From an uncultured Bacteroidales bacterium (GTDB taxonomy: Bacteria; Bacteroidota; Bacteroidia; Bacteroidales; UBA932): DNA of 64,000 nucleotides. The stretch spans positions 1-64,000 of the forward strand of contig ONWU01000001.1 of the NCBI GenBank assembly GCA_900321655.1. The letters run 5' to 3'. Of this stretch, positions 35,180 through 42,816 are shown piece after piece (position 1 is the first letter of the stretch; each line of letters opens with the position of its first letter). Below the pieces are notes generated by a model that did no database searches, was not told where the DNA came from, and saw only the letters and a list, made by a program, of their open reading frames with translations. A program made the translations under genes and the position numbers.

Positions 35180-35638
35180 TTACTTTTTATTGCGGATGGT
35201 CATCAGGACTTCGCCACAGATGATGGACAGGATAGCTGCCGCACCAACGAGGTAGGCGAGGTTGAGGATGGTGTCAGTCATCTTAAGCTCGGTGGCAGTG
35301 GGCGGAGTGGCACCGGAATAACCGATGGCAGGAGCGCCGGAAGCCAGCAGGTAGCAGATACCGAACAGAACGGCGGCTGCAACGACTGCGATACCGATTT
35401 TAACAAGACCCTTGGGATTGGTTTTGGCCGTGACGTACAGGCCCAGACCAACCACTGCCAAGACAGCGATACCCAGCACGATGTATGCCCAGTACAGCAG
35501 AGGATCTACGGTACCGTTATCTGCGGCTACGTTGTCCGGATATCCCTTAATCATACCCCAGACCAGCACGCAGATACTCAGGCCCATGAGGACCCAGAGG
35601 ATTATCTTGGTGATTTTAGCGTATTTCTGGTTTTCCAT
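35180..35638 (-). CDS. Four-helix membrane protein inside the exbB-exbD operon
   Basis: 152 residues with four evident membrane helices: IILWVLMGLSICVLVWGMI, LYWAYIVLGIAVLAVVGLGL, IGIAVVAAAVLFGICYLLA and ILNLAYLVGAAAILSIICGE. No motif of transporters or enzymes. The conserved place between ExbB and ExbD suggests an accessory subunit of this energising complex in Bacteroidota. Gaps of 25 bases to exbB and 8 to exbD. Function unknown. Confidence 0.78.
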   Translation of the reverse strand: MENQKYAKITKIILWVLMGLSICVLVWGMIKGYPDNVAADNGTVDPLLYWAYIVLGIAVLAVVGLGLYVTAKTNPKGLVKIGIAVVAAAVLFGICYLLASGAPAIGYSGATPPTATELKMTDTILNLAYLVGAAAILSIICGEVLMTIRNKK

Positions 35639-35663
35639 TTTAATCTGGAATTAAAGGGGTTTA

Positions 35664-36437
35664 TTATTTCTTGTTGAATTTAACCATGGTGTCCACGAAG
35701 CGGATGGAAGAGTCTTCCATATCGATGGACAGGGAGTCGATCTTAGCGATGATGTAGTTGTAGAAGATCTGGAGGATCATAGCCACGATCAGACCACCCA
35801 CGGTGGTGATGAGGGCCACCTTCATACCGCCAGCCACAACGTTCGGGGAGATGTCACCAGCAGCCTGGATAGCATCGAAGGCCTGGATCATACCGATAAC
35901 GGTACCGAGGAATCCGAGGGACGGGGCGATGGAAATGAACAGACCAATCCAGCTGAGGCCGTTCTCCATGAGGCTCATCTGAACGCCGCCATAGGAAACG
36001 ATGGTCTTTTCAACGACATCGATGCCCTGATCGGCACGGAGGAGACCCTGGTAGAAGATGGAGGCCACAGGACCACGGGTTTCGCGGCAAACCTTCTTGG
36101 CTTCTTCAATGCCACCCTTGGCAAGGGCTGCCTCTACGTCTTCGAGGAGCTTGGTGGTGTTGGTCTTGGAGAAGGCCAGATAAAGGATACGCTCGATAGC
36201 GAGAGCCATACCGATGATCAAGCAGATGATGATCAGGGACATGAAGCCGGCGCCACCTTCGATGAACTTGGTCTTCAGGGCCTGGTGGAGGGGAACTTCC
36301 TCACCGGAACCGGCGAACAGGTCCACAACTTCTTCAGCCTCTTCGGCAGCGGGAGCAGCCTGATCCTGGGCGGAAGCGATGGCAGCAGAGAAGGTCATCA
36401 GACCGGCGACTGCCAAAAACATGAAAAACTTTTTCAT
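35664..36437 (-). CDS. exbB: MotA/TolQ/ExbB proton channel protein
   Basis: 257 residues. An N-terminal cleavable-looking signal (MKKFFMFLAVAGLMTFSAAI, then ASAQ) and an acidic segment (EEAEEVVDLFAGSGEEVP) precede the classical three-helix core: FMSLIIICLIIGMALAIERI, then the soluble loop with VEAALAKGGIEEAKKVCRET, then GLSWIGLFISIAPSLGFLGT and VAGGMKVALITTVGGLIVAM. The GFLGTVIGMI and TTVGGLIVA patterns are the ExbB/TolQ hallmarks. Operon head: exbB, membrane protein, exbD, exbD. Energises TonB-dependent nutrient uptake. Confidence 0.95.
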   Translation of the reverse strand: MKKFFMFLAVAGLMTFSAAIASAQDQAAPAAEEAEEVVDLFAGSGEEVPLHQALKTKFIEGGAGFMSLIIICLIIGMALAIERILYLAFSKTNTTKLLEDVEAALAKGGIEEAKKVCRETRGPVASIFYQGLLRADQGIDVVEKTIVSYGGVQMSLMENGLSWIGLFISIAPSLGFLGTVIGMIQAFDAIQAAGDISPNVVAGGMKVALITTVGGLIVAMILQIFYNYIIAKIDSLSIDMEDSSIRFVDTMVKFNKK

Positions 36438-36537
36438 AATCGTTTTTGTGTTGTTAGTTATAAATTGAATTAGTTAGAAAAATTATCTTCTACTTTTGGT
36501 CGTGCAATTTAGGAAGAAAAATCGGGTTTTCCAAAGA

Positions 36538-37569
36538 TTATTTGCTTATTTCGCCGCAGAGGTCCTTTTCCAGAAGGGTTTTCACGCGGGCGTTGTCCTG
36601 GGTCCTTCCCATCAGGCAGAACAGTTTTCCCAGGGCGGCTTCGGTGGTAATGTCCTCTCCAGAAAGCACTCCAGCATGTTTGAGGCGGGCGCCGGTGGCA
36701 TACAGGTCCATATTCACCGTGCCGGATTTGCACTGGGTTACGTTCAAAATGACCTTCCCGCTTTCACAGGCTTCTTTTAAAATTGTTATAAACCAGTCCT
36801 TGGAAGGAGCATTTCCGCTGCCGTAGGTTTCCAGGATTACCGCCCGGGTGTGAGGGTCACTCACCACCGAGCGCATCACCTGCGGAGTAATGCCGGGATG
36901 CACTTTCAAAATGGCTACGCTGGTGTCCAGCTGGGTTTGAACCCGCAGCTGGGCATCCCAGTACACCGGTTTCCGGATCAGGTCTGTGTTGTAGCGGATG
37001 TTGATGCCGGCCTCGGCCAGGGGCGGGCAGTTGGGGGAAGCAAAGGCGTTGAAGGCCTCGGCGCTGTATTTGGTGGAGCGGTTGCCCCTGAGCAGCCTGG
37101 AGTCGAAGAAGATGGAGACTTCCGGCACCCGGGCGTGGCCTTTTTCGTCTTTTGCGGCGGCAATTTCCACGGCCCCGATCAAGTTTTCCTTGCCGTCGGT
37201 GCGCGGTACACCGATGGGCAGCTGGCTTCCGGTAAAGACCACCGGTTTGGTGAGTCCTTCCAGCATGAAACTGAGGGTGGAGGCACTGTAGGCCATCGTG
37301 TCTGTTCCGTGGAGGATTACAAAACCGTCATAATCCTCATAGCGGTCCAGGATGAGCTGGGCCAGGGAAACCCACAGGGAAGGTTCCACATCGGAGGAAT
37401 CGATGAGAGGGTCGAAGGTGTAGGAGTCCAGTTTGACGGCGAACTTGTTCAGCTCGGGGACTTCTTCCTTGATCTGGCTGAAGTCGAAGGGCTTGAGGGT
37501 TCCGTCGGCCGGGTCTTCCCGCATGCCGATGGTTCCGCCGGTGTAGATAATCAGAATAGAGGAGCTCAT
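36538..37569 (-). CDS. ansA: Type I (cytoplasmic-type) L-asparaginase
   Basis: 343 residues from ATG 37569. The two catalytic threonine motifs are visible: YTGGTIGM at 9-16 and the LHGTDTMAYSAS box near 90-100, with SFMLEGLTKPVVFTGSQLPI following. No signal peptide, consistent with AnsA rather than the secreted AnsB. Hydrolyses asparagine to aspartate and ammonia. Lies 24 bases after the tatD stop, so probably co-transcribed with it. Confidence 0.95.
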   Translation of the reverse strand: MSSSILIIYTGGTIGMREDPADGTLKPFDFSQIKEEVPELNKFAVKLDSYTFDPLIDSSDVEPSLWVSLAQLILDRYEDYDGFVILHGTDTMAYSASTLSFMLEGLTKPVVFTGSQLPIGVPRTDGKENLIGAVEIAAAKDEKGHARVPEVSIFFDSRLLRGNRSTKYSAEAFNAFASPNCPPLAEAGINIRYNTDLIRKPVYWDAQLRVQTQLDTSVAILKVHPGITPQVMRSVVSDPHTRAVILETYGSGNAPSKDWFITILKEACESGKVILNVTQCKSGTVNMDLYATGARLKHAGVLSGEDITTEAALGKLFCLMGRTQDNARVKTLLEKDLCGEISK

Positions 37570-37593
37570 TTTATGAACCATTAAATGTTAACG

Positions 37594-38397
37594 TTACCCC
37601 CTCCCGAAACCCCTCCCCTCGGGGGAGGGACTTAAGTTAAAGAGTGTTAGGGCGTTATCTGTCGTTATGCTTTCTATTTCCTGTAGGCTTTTCCCTTTGA
37701 TTTCGGCCACTTTGGCGGCTATGCAGGGGAGGTAGGAGCTTTCGTTGCGCTTTCCCCGGAAAGGAACGGGAGCGAGGTAAGGGGCGTCGGTCTCCAGCAG
37801 GATCTTCTCCATCGGGATGCGCTCCAGGGTTTTGGCGATGGAGGCGTTCTTGAAGGTGACCACCCCGCCGATGCCCACGGAGAAATCCCCGTATTTGTTG
37901 GCCCTTTCGTAAATCTCGTAGCTGGAGGTGAAGCAGTGGAGGTTTCCCCTCAGGTTCAGGTGTTTGCAATCGGCCAGAATGGCCAAGAAGTCTTCCCAGG
38001 CGTCCCTCAGGTGGATGTTGACCGGAAGGTCCAGGGACGCGGCCAGCTCCAGCTGCTGCCTCAGCACTTCCTTCTGCTGCTGAACAAATTCCAGCCCTTC
38101 GTGATAGTCTAAACCTATTTCGCCGATGGCAACGCAGTCCCGCTCCCCGGACAGGGAGAAAACCTGGTCCAGTTCTTCACGCCAGTCGGCCGCTACGGAA
38201 CCGGGGTACAGTCCCAGCATCTGGAACAGCACTCCGGGGTGGCGCCGGCCTACTTCCCACATCGCCGGCCGTTCGTGGCTGTCCACATCGGCCTGGATCA
38301 TCTTCCCCACGCCGGCATCCAGAGCACGCTGAATGGCCGCTTCCGCATCCGGCAGCAGCCACTCATCGTAAAAGTGCGTATGGGTATCCACGAACAT
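37594..38397 (-). CDS. tatD: TatD family metal-dependent hydrolase with a repeat-derived C-terminal tail
   Basis: 267 residues from ATG 38397. Metal-site DTHTHF at 4-9 (HxH at 6 and 8), IGEIGLDYHEG, LPVNIHLRDAWEDF, LRGNLHCFTSSYE and LLETDAPYLAPVPFRGKRNE are the TatD DNase landmarks. The frame is open upstream to 38709, but that part is the palindromic repeat region, and the promoter box sits just before the chosen ATG. The last residues, LSPSPEGRGFGRG, come from a G+C-rich palindrome (37597-37629) and replace the usual short end. Confidence 0.95.
   Translation of the reverse strand: MFVDTHTHFYDEWLLPDAEAAIQRALDAGVGKMIQADVDSHERPAMWEVGRRHPGVLFQMLGLYPGSVAADWREELDQVFSLSGERDCVAIGEIGLDYHEGLEFVQQQKEVLRQQLELAASLDLPVNIHLRDAWEDFLAILADCKHLNLRGNLHCFTSSYEIYERANKYGDFSVGIGGVVTFKNASIAKTLERIPMEKILLETDAPYLAPVPFRGKRNESSYLPCIAAKVAEIKGKSLQEIESITTDNALTLFNLSPSPEGRGFGRG
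37597..37629 (-). repeat. G+C-rich palindrome forming the last codons of tatD
   Basis: Perfect 8-bp stem CCCTCCCC/GGGGAGGG with a 3-base loop (37611-37629), flanked by a partial direct copy CCCTCCCG (37599-37606). Translated on the minus strand it yields SPSPEGRGFGRG, a tail peptide of the kind produced by dispersed repeats in many Bacteroidota genomes. No T-run, so not a standard terminator. Confidence 0.7.
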
Positions 38398-38402
38398 ATC
38401 CA

Positions 38403-38410
38403 CAAAGATA
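38403..38410 (-). promoter_or_regulatory. -7 box (TATCTTTG) for tatD, nearly leaderless
   Basis: CAAAGATA on the plus strand, only five bases from the ATG at 38397. Decides the start against several in-frame ATGs further upstream. Confidence 0.55.
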
Positions 38411-38467
38411 CGCAAAAATCCCACATCTTGGGCCTGGGAGACACTCATTTTCCCCGGGCTCATTTCC

Positions 38468-38606
38468 TTTTGGGCCAGGTGGGCGCCCTTTTTGGGCGAG
38501 GTGGGATTTTGTGTGTACCACCTAGCCCACCCAATCGGCCTCTTAGCGCGTGTAAGGCGGAAATGACGGGCGCGGTGGGCGGCGCAAAATCCCACCTGGC
38601 CCAAAA
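38468..38606. repeat. REP-like palindromic element, copy 1, with an extra core repeat
   Basis: The element proper is 38490-38606 (117 bp). Outer arms are TTTTGGGCGAGGTGGG at 38490-38505 and CCCACCTGGCCCAAAA at 38591-38606, one mismatch apart as inverted repeats, each followed inward by ATTTTG (or its complement). Inner arms contain CACCTAGCCCAC and GGTGGGC. An unpaired centre of 18 bases separates the conserved CAATCGGCCT and GAAATGACGGGCG. An additional perfect core TTTTGGGCCAGGTGGG lies at 38468-38483. The element ends exactly at the stop codon of the TonB-family gene (38607). Copy 2 is at 40266-40383 in opposite orientation. Confidence 0.92.
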
Positions 38607-39302
38607 CTACTTTTTGGGAGAGTTGACGGACCTGTCCATTAGCTGAAAGATGACCGGGAAGGTATACATAGCCTTGACCGGCTTTCCGTTGGCCCATCCC
38701 GGTTGCCATTGGGGAGAGGAAGAGACTACTCTGTAGGCCTCTGCGTTCAGGGCCGGGTCTCCTGAGCTTTCCACCATCTCCAGATTGGTAAGGTTTCCGT
38801 GCTGGTCTATGATAAAACGGAGCTTTACCGTTCCTTCGTGGCCGGCTCTCTTGGAACTTTCCGGATAAACCAGTTTAGAATTGACCCATTCCGAGAAAGC
38901 ATTGGTCCCCTGGCCTTGGAAAGTGGGCTTTTGTTCCATGGAAAAAAAACTGCATATCTGGTCATCGTGATCGTAGGCATAGTCCACGGAAAGGATTCTG
39001 GCCGATAACATATGCGGGTCCTTCTTCCTGATTTTCTTTCTGGAATTCCTTTCCCCGCAAACGGTAAGGGTGTCTCCCCGGCGAAGGTCCAGGGCCCCTA
39101 TCACCGGAATCATTTCATCCGGATTTCCTTCCAGCTTTACTTTAAAGATGGTACTGTCCTGCTGCAAAGTTATCAGCAGCCGGTCTATGTCGTACACGTA
39201 CGCCAGCGGTGCCCGCACGGTATCTATCACGGGTGTCTTCTGGGCCAGGGCCATCAGGCCCGTCCCGATGCAGAAAAAGAGGAAGAGGATAGTTCGTTTC
39301 AT
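38607..39302 (-). CDS. TonB C-terminal domain protein, secreted or anchored
   Basis: 231 residues from ATG 39302 (the in-frame codon at 39329 lies in the promoter). N-terminal signal or anchor MKRTILFLFFCIGTGLMALA, a middle region of unknown fold (VCGERNSRKKIRKKDPHMLS), and a C-terminal TonB-like domain: AGHEGTVKLRFIIDQHGNLT, NLEMVESSGDPALNAEAYRV, SPQWQPGWANGKPVKAMYTF, PVIFQL. The middle part lacks the proline-rich spacer of true TonB, so a direct energising role is doubtful. It lies between the tail of the RAYT gene and repeat copy 1. Confidence 0.85.
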   Translation of the reverse strand: MKRTILFLFFCIGTGLMALAQKTPVIDTVRAPLAYVYDIDRLLITLQQDSTIFKVKLEGNPDEMIPVIGALDLRRGDTLTVCGERNSRKKIRKKDPHMLSARILSVDYAYDHDDQICSFFSMEQKPTFQGQGTNAFSEWVNSKLVYPESSKRAGHEGTVKLRFIIDQHGNLTNLEMVESSGDPALNAEAYRVVSSSPQWQPGWANGKPVKAMYTFPVIFQLMDRSVNSPKK

Positions 39303-39326
39303 TGTTTGAAAGAGGTTGTTTCCGTA

Positions 39327-39334
39327 CAAAAGTA
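39327..39334 (-). promoter_or_regulatory. -7 box (TACTTTTG) for the TonB-domain gene
   Basis: CAAAAGTA on the plus strand, exact TAnnTTTG on the minus strand, 24 bases upstream of ATG 39302 and just before the RAYT stop. Confidence 0.55.
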
Positions 39335-39337
39335 AAA

Positions 39338-40255
39338 CTATTTTACTTGAATCCCAAGAGCTTCGCTTATTTCCTCCCGGGACATACCCATAACCCTTGC
39401 CAGCTGGTTAACGGTGGTCTTCCGGGTGCGCCAGAGGTAGGGGATAATTCTCACTTTCTTTTCCTTGGGAAGCGAGGACAGTTCCTGGGAGAACCAGCGC
39501 CGGACGGTATCGGTCACAACCTTGTGGAACTCGGAATCAGGCAGCATCCGGCGGGGGCCGTCAACCAGCTTCTCTTCCATTTCGGCCGGGTTCACGGTGC
39601 CGATAGTCTTGAGCCAGAAGGCGGGGTCGTCGTTAAAGGCCTGTTCCAGGTATGCCGTATCACAGAAGCTGTCCGGGAGGAGCCTGTCCTTTTCATCCAG
39701 CAGCCAGGGTACATCTTTCAGACAATCCCGGGTATGCATAATGCTTCCGGCCTCCCTTTTGGTAAGGGACGCAACCCTTCTTCCTTCCGGTTTGGCACCA
39801 CCCCTGAACATGGCCTGGAAACCACTCCAGGGATAGTCCTGGACGGGGCACTGGTTGTCCAGGGCATTGCGTGGGATATAGGCCAGTGCATTTCTGACAT
39901 ACCAGTCATTATCCAACAGAATGGCCTGGGCATCTGCCCGATGTAAGATTTTGGATTCGTGGTACTTGGCCCGGAACCACTGGGAGTACATTTTCTTCAG
40001 CTCCTGGGCAAAGGCATCCGCGTCGCCTTGCCTGGCAGCCAGGACTGCTATGTGGCTGTGATTGGAAACTACACCGTAGATAATCACAATCACGTTCTTT
40101 CTTCGGGCGCAGAGGGCAATGTACTTCACATAGACATCGTAGTCTTCATCATCACGGCAATGAACGGCTGTTTCCGCCCCCTTGATGCAGACGTGGAAGG
40201 GGAAAACGGTTCTGGTCTCTCCGGAAGGGAGTGCTCTGGTAACAAATCTTTTCAT
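39338..40255 (-). CDS. REP-associated tyrosine transposase-like protein (Y1/HUH, IS200-type) with C-terminal HTH
   Basis: 305 residues from ATG 40255. The first 150 residues form a Y1 transposase-like domain: IIYGVVSNHSHIAVLAA with the HxH metal motif at His66 and His68, and LAYIPRNAL with the presumed nucleophile Tyr126, where relatives read YIHLNPxxAGL. The family acts as a single-strand endonuclease on palindromic DNA. Residues 150-260 are an extension, and 278-300 (KTTVNQLARVMGMSREEISE) resemble a helix-turn-helix. The gene is flanked by two ~117-bp palindromic elements, the nearer ending 10 bases before the start codon, as expected of a RAYT. No insertion-sequence ends are seen. The frame upstream of 40255 is only repeat DNA. 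Confidence 0.85.
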   Translation of the reverse strand: MKRFVTRALPSGETRTVFPFHVCIKGAETAVHCRDDEDYDVYVKYIALCARRKNVIVIIYGVVSNHSHIAVLAARQGDADAFAQELKKMYSQWFRAKYHESKILHRADAQAILLDNDWYVRNALAYIPRNALDNQCPVQDYPWSGFQAMFRGGAKPEGRRVASLTKREAGSIMHTRDCLKDVPWLLDEKDRLLPDSFCDTAYLEQAFNDDPAFWLKTIGTVNPAEMEEKLVDGPRRMLPDSEFHKVVTDTVRRWFSQELSSLPKEKKVRIIPYLWRTRKTTVNQLARVMGMSREEISEALGIQVK

Positions 40256-40264
40256 GCGGTTCGC

Positions 40265-40434
40265 TTTTTGGGCCAGGTGGGATTTGGTGAGGCCCACCAC
40301 GCCCGTCATTTCTACTATTGGGGCTATTGAAAGGCCGATTGAGTGGGCTAGGTGATGCACGTAAAATCCCACCTGGCCCAAAAGTGCTACCCACCTGGCC
40401 CACGGGAAGTCACAATGCCTCCCCTGGCCCAAAA
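40265..40434. repeat. REP-like palindromic element, copy 2, with two extra core repeats
   Basis: Element proper 40266-40383 (118 bp), perfect 16-bp outer arms TTTTGGGCCAGGTGGG (40266-40281) and CCCACCTGGCCCAAAA (40368-40383). Read on the minus strand it matches copy 1 in the outer arms and in CACCTAGCCCAC, CAATCGGCCT and GAAATGACGGGCG, while the central 19 bases differ entirely. Two further partial cores follow: CCCACCTGGCCCA (40390-40402) and TCCCCTGGCCCAAAA (40420-40434). The array fills the whole gap between the RAYT start (40255) and the dprA stop (40439). Confidence 0.92.
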
Positions 40435-40438
40435 GGGT

Positions 40439-41620
40439 TCAGGAAAACTGCGGGGAGAGGGAGCAGCGGCGGAGGAGGTCGGTGGTGAGGAAGCCGTCGG
40501 CCTCCAGGGTGCTGACGGCCGAAAGGATCTCTCCGTAGGGCCGATGCAGGGTGGCCATCAACTCCTCCGGCGAGATGCCGCGCTGGGCCTGGACCGCCAG
40601 GGCCACGGGGATGTTGGCCGATCCGGCGCCGTACTTCCTGGTGAGAAGGGCCTGAAGGACCACCTCGGGCGGATCACCGGCCTGGGATGTGACCCAGGAA
40701 CCGCCCGGGCTTCGGTGACGGACCGGCCCGCCCAGGCCCAGGTCGTCGGCCAGTTGTTCCGGGTCGGTGATAATCTGAGCCATCTGATTGTAGATAAGCG
40801 AGTTGCATCCGGCACTGCGGACATCGTCCAACCGGCCGGGCACGGTGAACACCTCCCGGTCGTAATTGACGGCGTATTTGGCCGTCATCAGGGAGCCTCC
40901 CTTGTTCTTGGACTCCACTACCACCACGGCCGAAGTCAGGCCGGCGATGATGCGGTTGCGTCGCACAAAGTTGAGCGCCACCGGGGAGGTGTCCAGGGGA
41001 TAGTCTGTCAACAGGGCGCTTCCGGGACTGCGGACTATGTCCATGGCCAGCCGCTCGTGCTGGAAGGGATACACTTTGTCTATACCGGTGGCCATTACCC
41101 CTATGGTGGAAAGGCCGCACTCCAGCGCCGTCCTGTGCGCTACCCCGTCGGCCCCCAGCGCCAGTCCGCTCACAATGCAGGGCTGCACCCGTGCCTCAGA
41201 GAGGCTTTTAACCAGTTTCTCACACCAGGCCTTCCCGTAGGCACTCAGGTCCCGTGTGCCCACAAAGCCCACCATCGGCCGAAGCCCGAAGATTTCCGTA
41301 GGGGAGGAAGTCCCGTTCAGATACAGGCCGAGGGGCGGTTCCGGGCACTCGCGAAGCGGCTCCGGATAGTCCGGATCCAGCAGGGAGAGGAAGCGGAAGC
41401 CTCCGCTTTGGATCTTCTCCAGTTCCCGGGAAGCCCACTCCAGCTGGGCGGGTACCAGCTGGGAAAACAGCTCCGGATGCCGGGCCGATTCCGTGCGGGA
41501 TCCGTCGAAAAGGGACAGGGGGTTGTCGGCCTCCTTCAGCAGCTCCAGCCCCAGGGTGGGGTGGTAGCCAAAAATTTTGTTCAGGGCACAAAGGGCCACA
41601 AGTTCGTCGTACGTTCTCAT
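40439..41620 (-). CDS. dprA: DNA-processing protein DprA
   Basis: 393 residues from ATG 41620 (frame open to 41656 but through A-rich DNA). N-terminal SAM/HhH-like region (LVALCALNKIFGYHPTLGLE), then the DprA Rossmann core: LGLYLNGTSS, RPMVGFVGTRDLSAYGKAWC, CIVSGLALGADGVAHRTALE, TIGVMATGIDKVYPFQHERL, RNRIIAGLTSAVVVVESKNK and SLMTAKYAVNYDREVFTVPG. The C-terminal winged-helix-like domain ends in YGEILSAVSTLEADGFLTTD. DprA loads RecA on incoming single-stranded DNA during transformation; many bacteria without known competence also carry it. Its stop codon abuts the repeat array. Confidence 0.96.
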   Translation of the reverse strand: MRTYDELVALCALNKIFGYHPTLGLELLKEADNPLSLFDGSRTESARHPELFSQLVPAQLEWASRELEKIQSGGFRFLSLLDPDYPEPLRECPEPPLGLYLNGTSSPTEIFGLRPMVGFVGTRDLSAYGKAWCEKLVKSLSEARVQPCIVSGLALGADGVAHRTALECGLSTIGVMATGIDKVYPFQHERLAMDIVRSPGSALLTDYPLDTSPVALNFVRRNRIIAGLTSAVVVVESKNKGGSLMTAKYAVNYDREVFTVPGRLDDVRSAGCNSLIYNQMAQIITDPEQLADDLGLGGPVRHRSPGGSWVTSQAGDPPEVVLQALLTRKYGAGSANIPVALAVQAQRGISPEELMATLHRPYGEILSAVSTLEADGFLTTDLLRRCSLSPQFS

Positions 41621-41646
41621 GGCCGAAAGATAGGGGCGGAAAAAGA

Positions 41647-41682
41647 AAAACAACACAATCGTAAAAAAAATTGTGTTGTTTT
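41647..41682 (-). terminator. Terminator of queA
   Basis: 12-bp stem AAAACAACACAA/TTGTGTTGTTTT with an A-rich loop. On the minus strand it ends in TTTTTCTTTT and lies 31 bases past the queA stop codon, upstream of dprA. Confidence 0.8.
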
Positions 41683-41712
41683 AGGGGGTATTTTGTGTGT
41701 TTCTTACGATTT

Positions 41713-42762
41713 TTACACAATTAAAAGGGCGTCTCCGTAAGGGCCGAAACGGTAGCCTTCCTTCAAGGCTTCCTCGTAGGCGGCCATCACTCCCTTGTAT
41801 CCTCCGAAAGCGGCGACGCTCATCAGCATCGTGCTCTGGGGCAGGTGGAAGTTGGAAACGATGGCATCCGGGACGGAATAATCGTACGGAGGGAAGATGA
41901 ACTTGTTGGTCCAGCCGTCAAAGGCGTTCACCTCGTGCGTGGTGGTCACATAGGTTTCCAGCCCGCGCATAACCGTGGCGCCCACGGCCACCACCTTCTT
42001 GCCGCTTCGCTTGGCTTTGTTGATGACGGCGGCGGCTTCCTCGGTGATGATCAGGCGCTCGGAATCCATCCGGTGCTTGGAGAGGTCTTCCACATCCACG
42101 GTGCGGAAGTGGCCGATACCCATATGCACGGTGATGAAGGTTTTCTCGATATCCTTGAGGATCATGCGGTTAAACAGCTCTCGGCTGAAGTGCAGGCCGG
42201 CGGCGGGGGCGCTGACGGCACCCTCGTGGGCGGCGAAGATGGTCTGGTAGTTCTCCACATCTTCCGGGGTGGTTTTCTCCTTCACCCATTCCGGTACGTA
42301 GGGCTCTCCCAGGCCGAAAAGGGTTTCCTTGAAATCCTCATACGGGCCGTCGAAGAGGAAACGCAGGGTGCGGCCGCGGGAAGTGGTATTGTCTATGACC
42401 TCGGCCACCAGGGATTCGTCTTCTCCGAAATAGAGCTTGTTGCCGATACGGATTTTACGGGCAGGATCCACAATTACGTCCCAGAGGCGCTGCTCCCGGT
42501 TGAGTTCCCTCAGCAGGAGGACCATGATATCGGCCCCGGTCTTTTCCTTTTTGCCATAGAGGCGGGCGGGGAAGACCTTGGTGTCGTTCAGGACAAAGGT
42601 ATCTCCCTTGCCGAAGTAATCGATGATGTCCTTGAAGAGCCTGTGCTCAATTTCGCCGGTGTCTTTGTGAAGGACCATCAGACGGGCCTCGTCTCTCCAG
42701 CGGGTGGGTTCCTGCGCGATACGGTCTGCAGGAAGGTCAAAATTGAATTGGGATAGTTTCAT
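41713..42762 (-). CDS. queA: S-adenosylmethionine:tRNA ribosyltransferase-isomerase
   Basis: 349 residues. Starts MKLSQFNFDLPADRIAQEPT, the QueA opening (FDLPxxLIAQxP). Other landmarks: DIIDYFGKGDTFVLNDTKVF, PARLYGKKEKTGADIMVLLL, SAPAAGLHFSRELF, ITVHMGIGHFRTVDVEDLSK, GATVMRGLET and FHLPQSTMLMSVAAFGGY. It transfers the ribosyl part of SAM to preQ1 in tRNA to make epoxyqueuosine. Stands alone with its own terminator; no preQ1 riboswitch is evident in the 54 bases upstream. Confidence 0.97.
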   Translation of the reverse strand: MKLSQFNFDLPADRIAQEPTRWRDEARLMVLHKDTGEIEHRLFKDIIDYFGKGDTFVLNDTKVFPARLYGKKEKTGADIMVLLLRELNREQRLWDVIVDPARKIRIGNKLYFGEDESLVAEVIDNTTSRGRTLRFLFDGPYEDFKETLFGLGEPYVPEWVKEKTTPEDVENYQTIFAAHEGAVSAPAAGLHFSRELFNRMILKDIEKTFITVHMGIGHFRTVDVEDLSKHRMDSERLIITEEAAAVINKAKRSGKKVVAVGATVMRGLETYVTTTHEVNAFDGWTNKFIFPPYDYSVPDAIVSNFHLPQSTMLMSVAAFGGYKGVMAAYEEALKEGYRFGPYGDALLIV

Positions 42763-42816
42763 TTCGCCGTAATTGTGATACTCTTAATATACGGGTGGTA
42801 AGGGAAAAAAGTTTCA

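Noticed and set aside
38398..38709. N-terminal extension of tatD through the repeat region
   Set aside because: The added residues are translated palindrome, and a -7 box sits just before ATG 38397, which gives the family's usual start MFVDTH.
38468..40434. A conventional insertion sequence around the HUH protein
   Set aside because: The palindromes belong to a dispersed-repeat type with variable loops, one lies beyond an unrelated TonB-domain gene, and no target duplication or IS200-style ends hug the transposase gene on both sides.
42763..42816. preQ1 riboswitch ahead of queA
   Set aside because: Only 54 bases lie between queA and the next gene and they show no H-type pseudoknot pattern.
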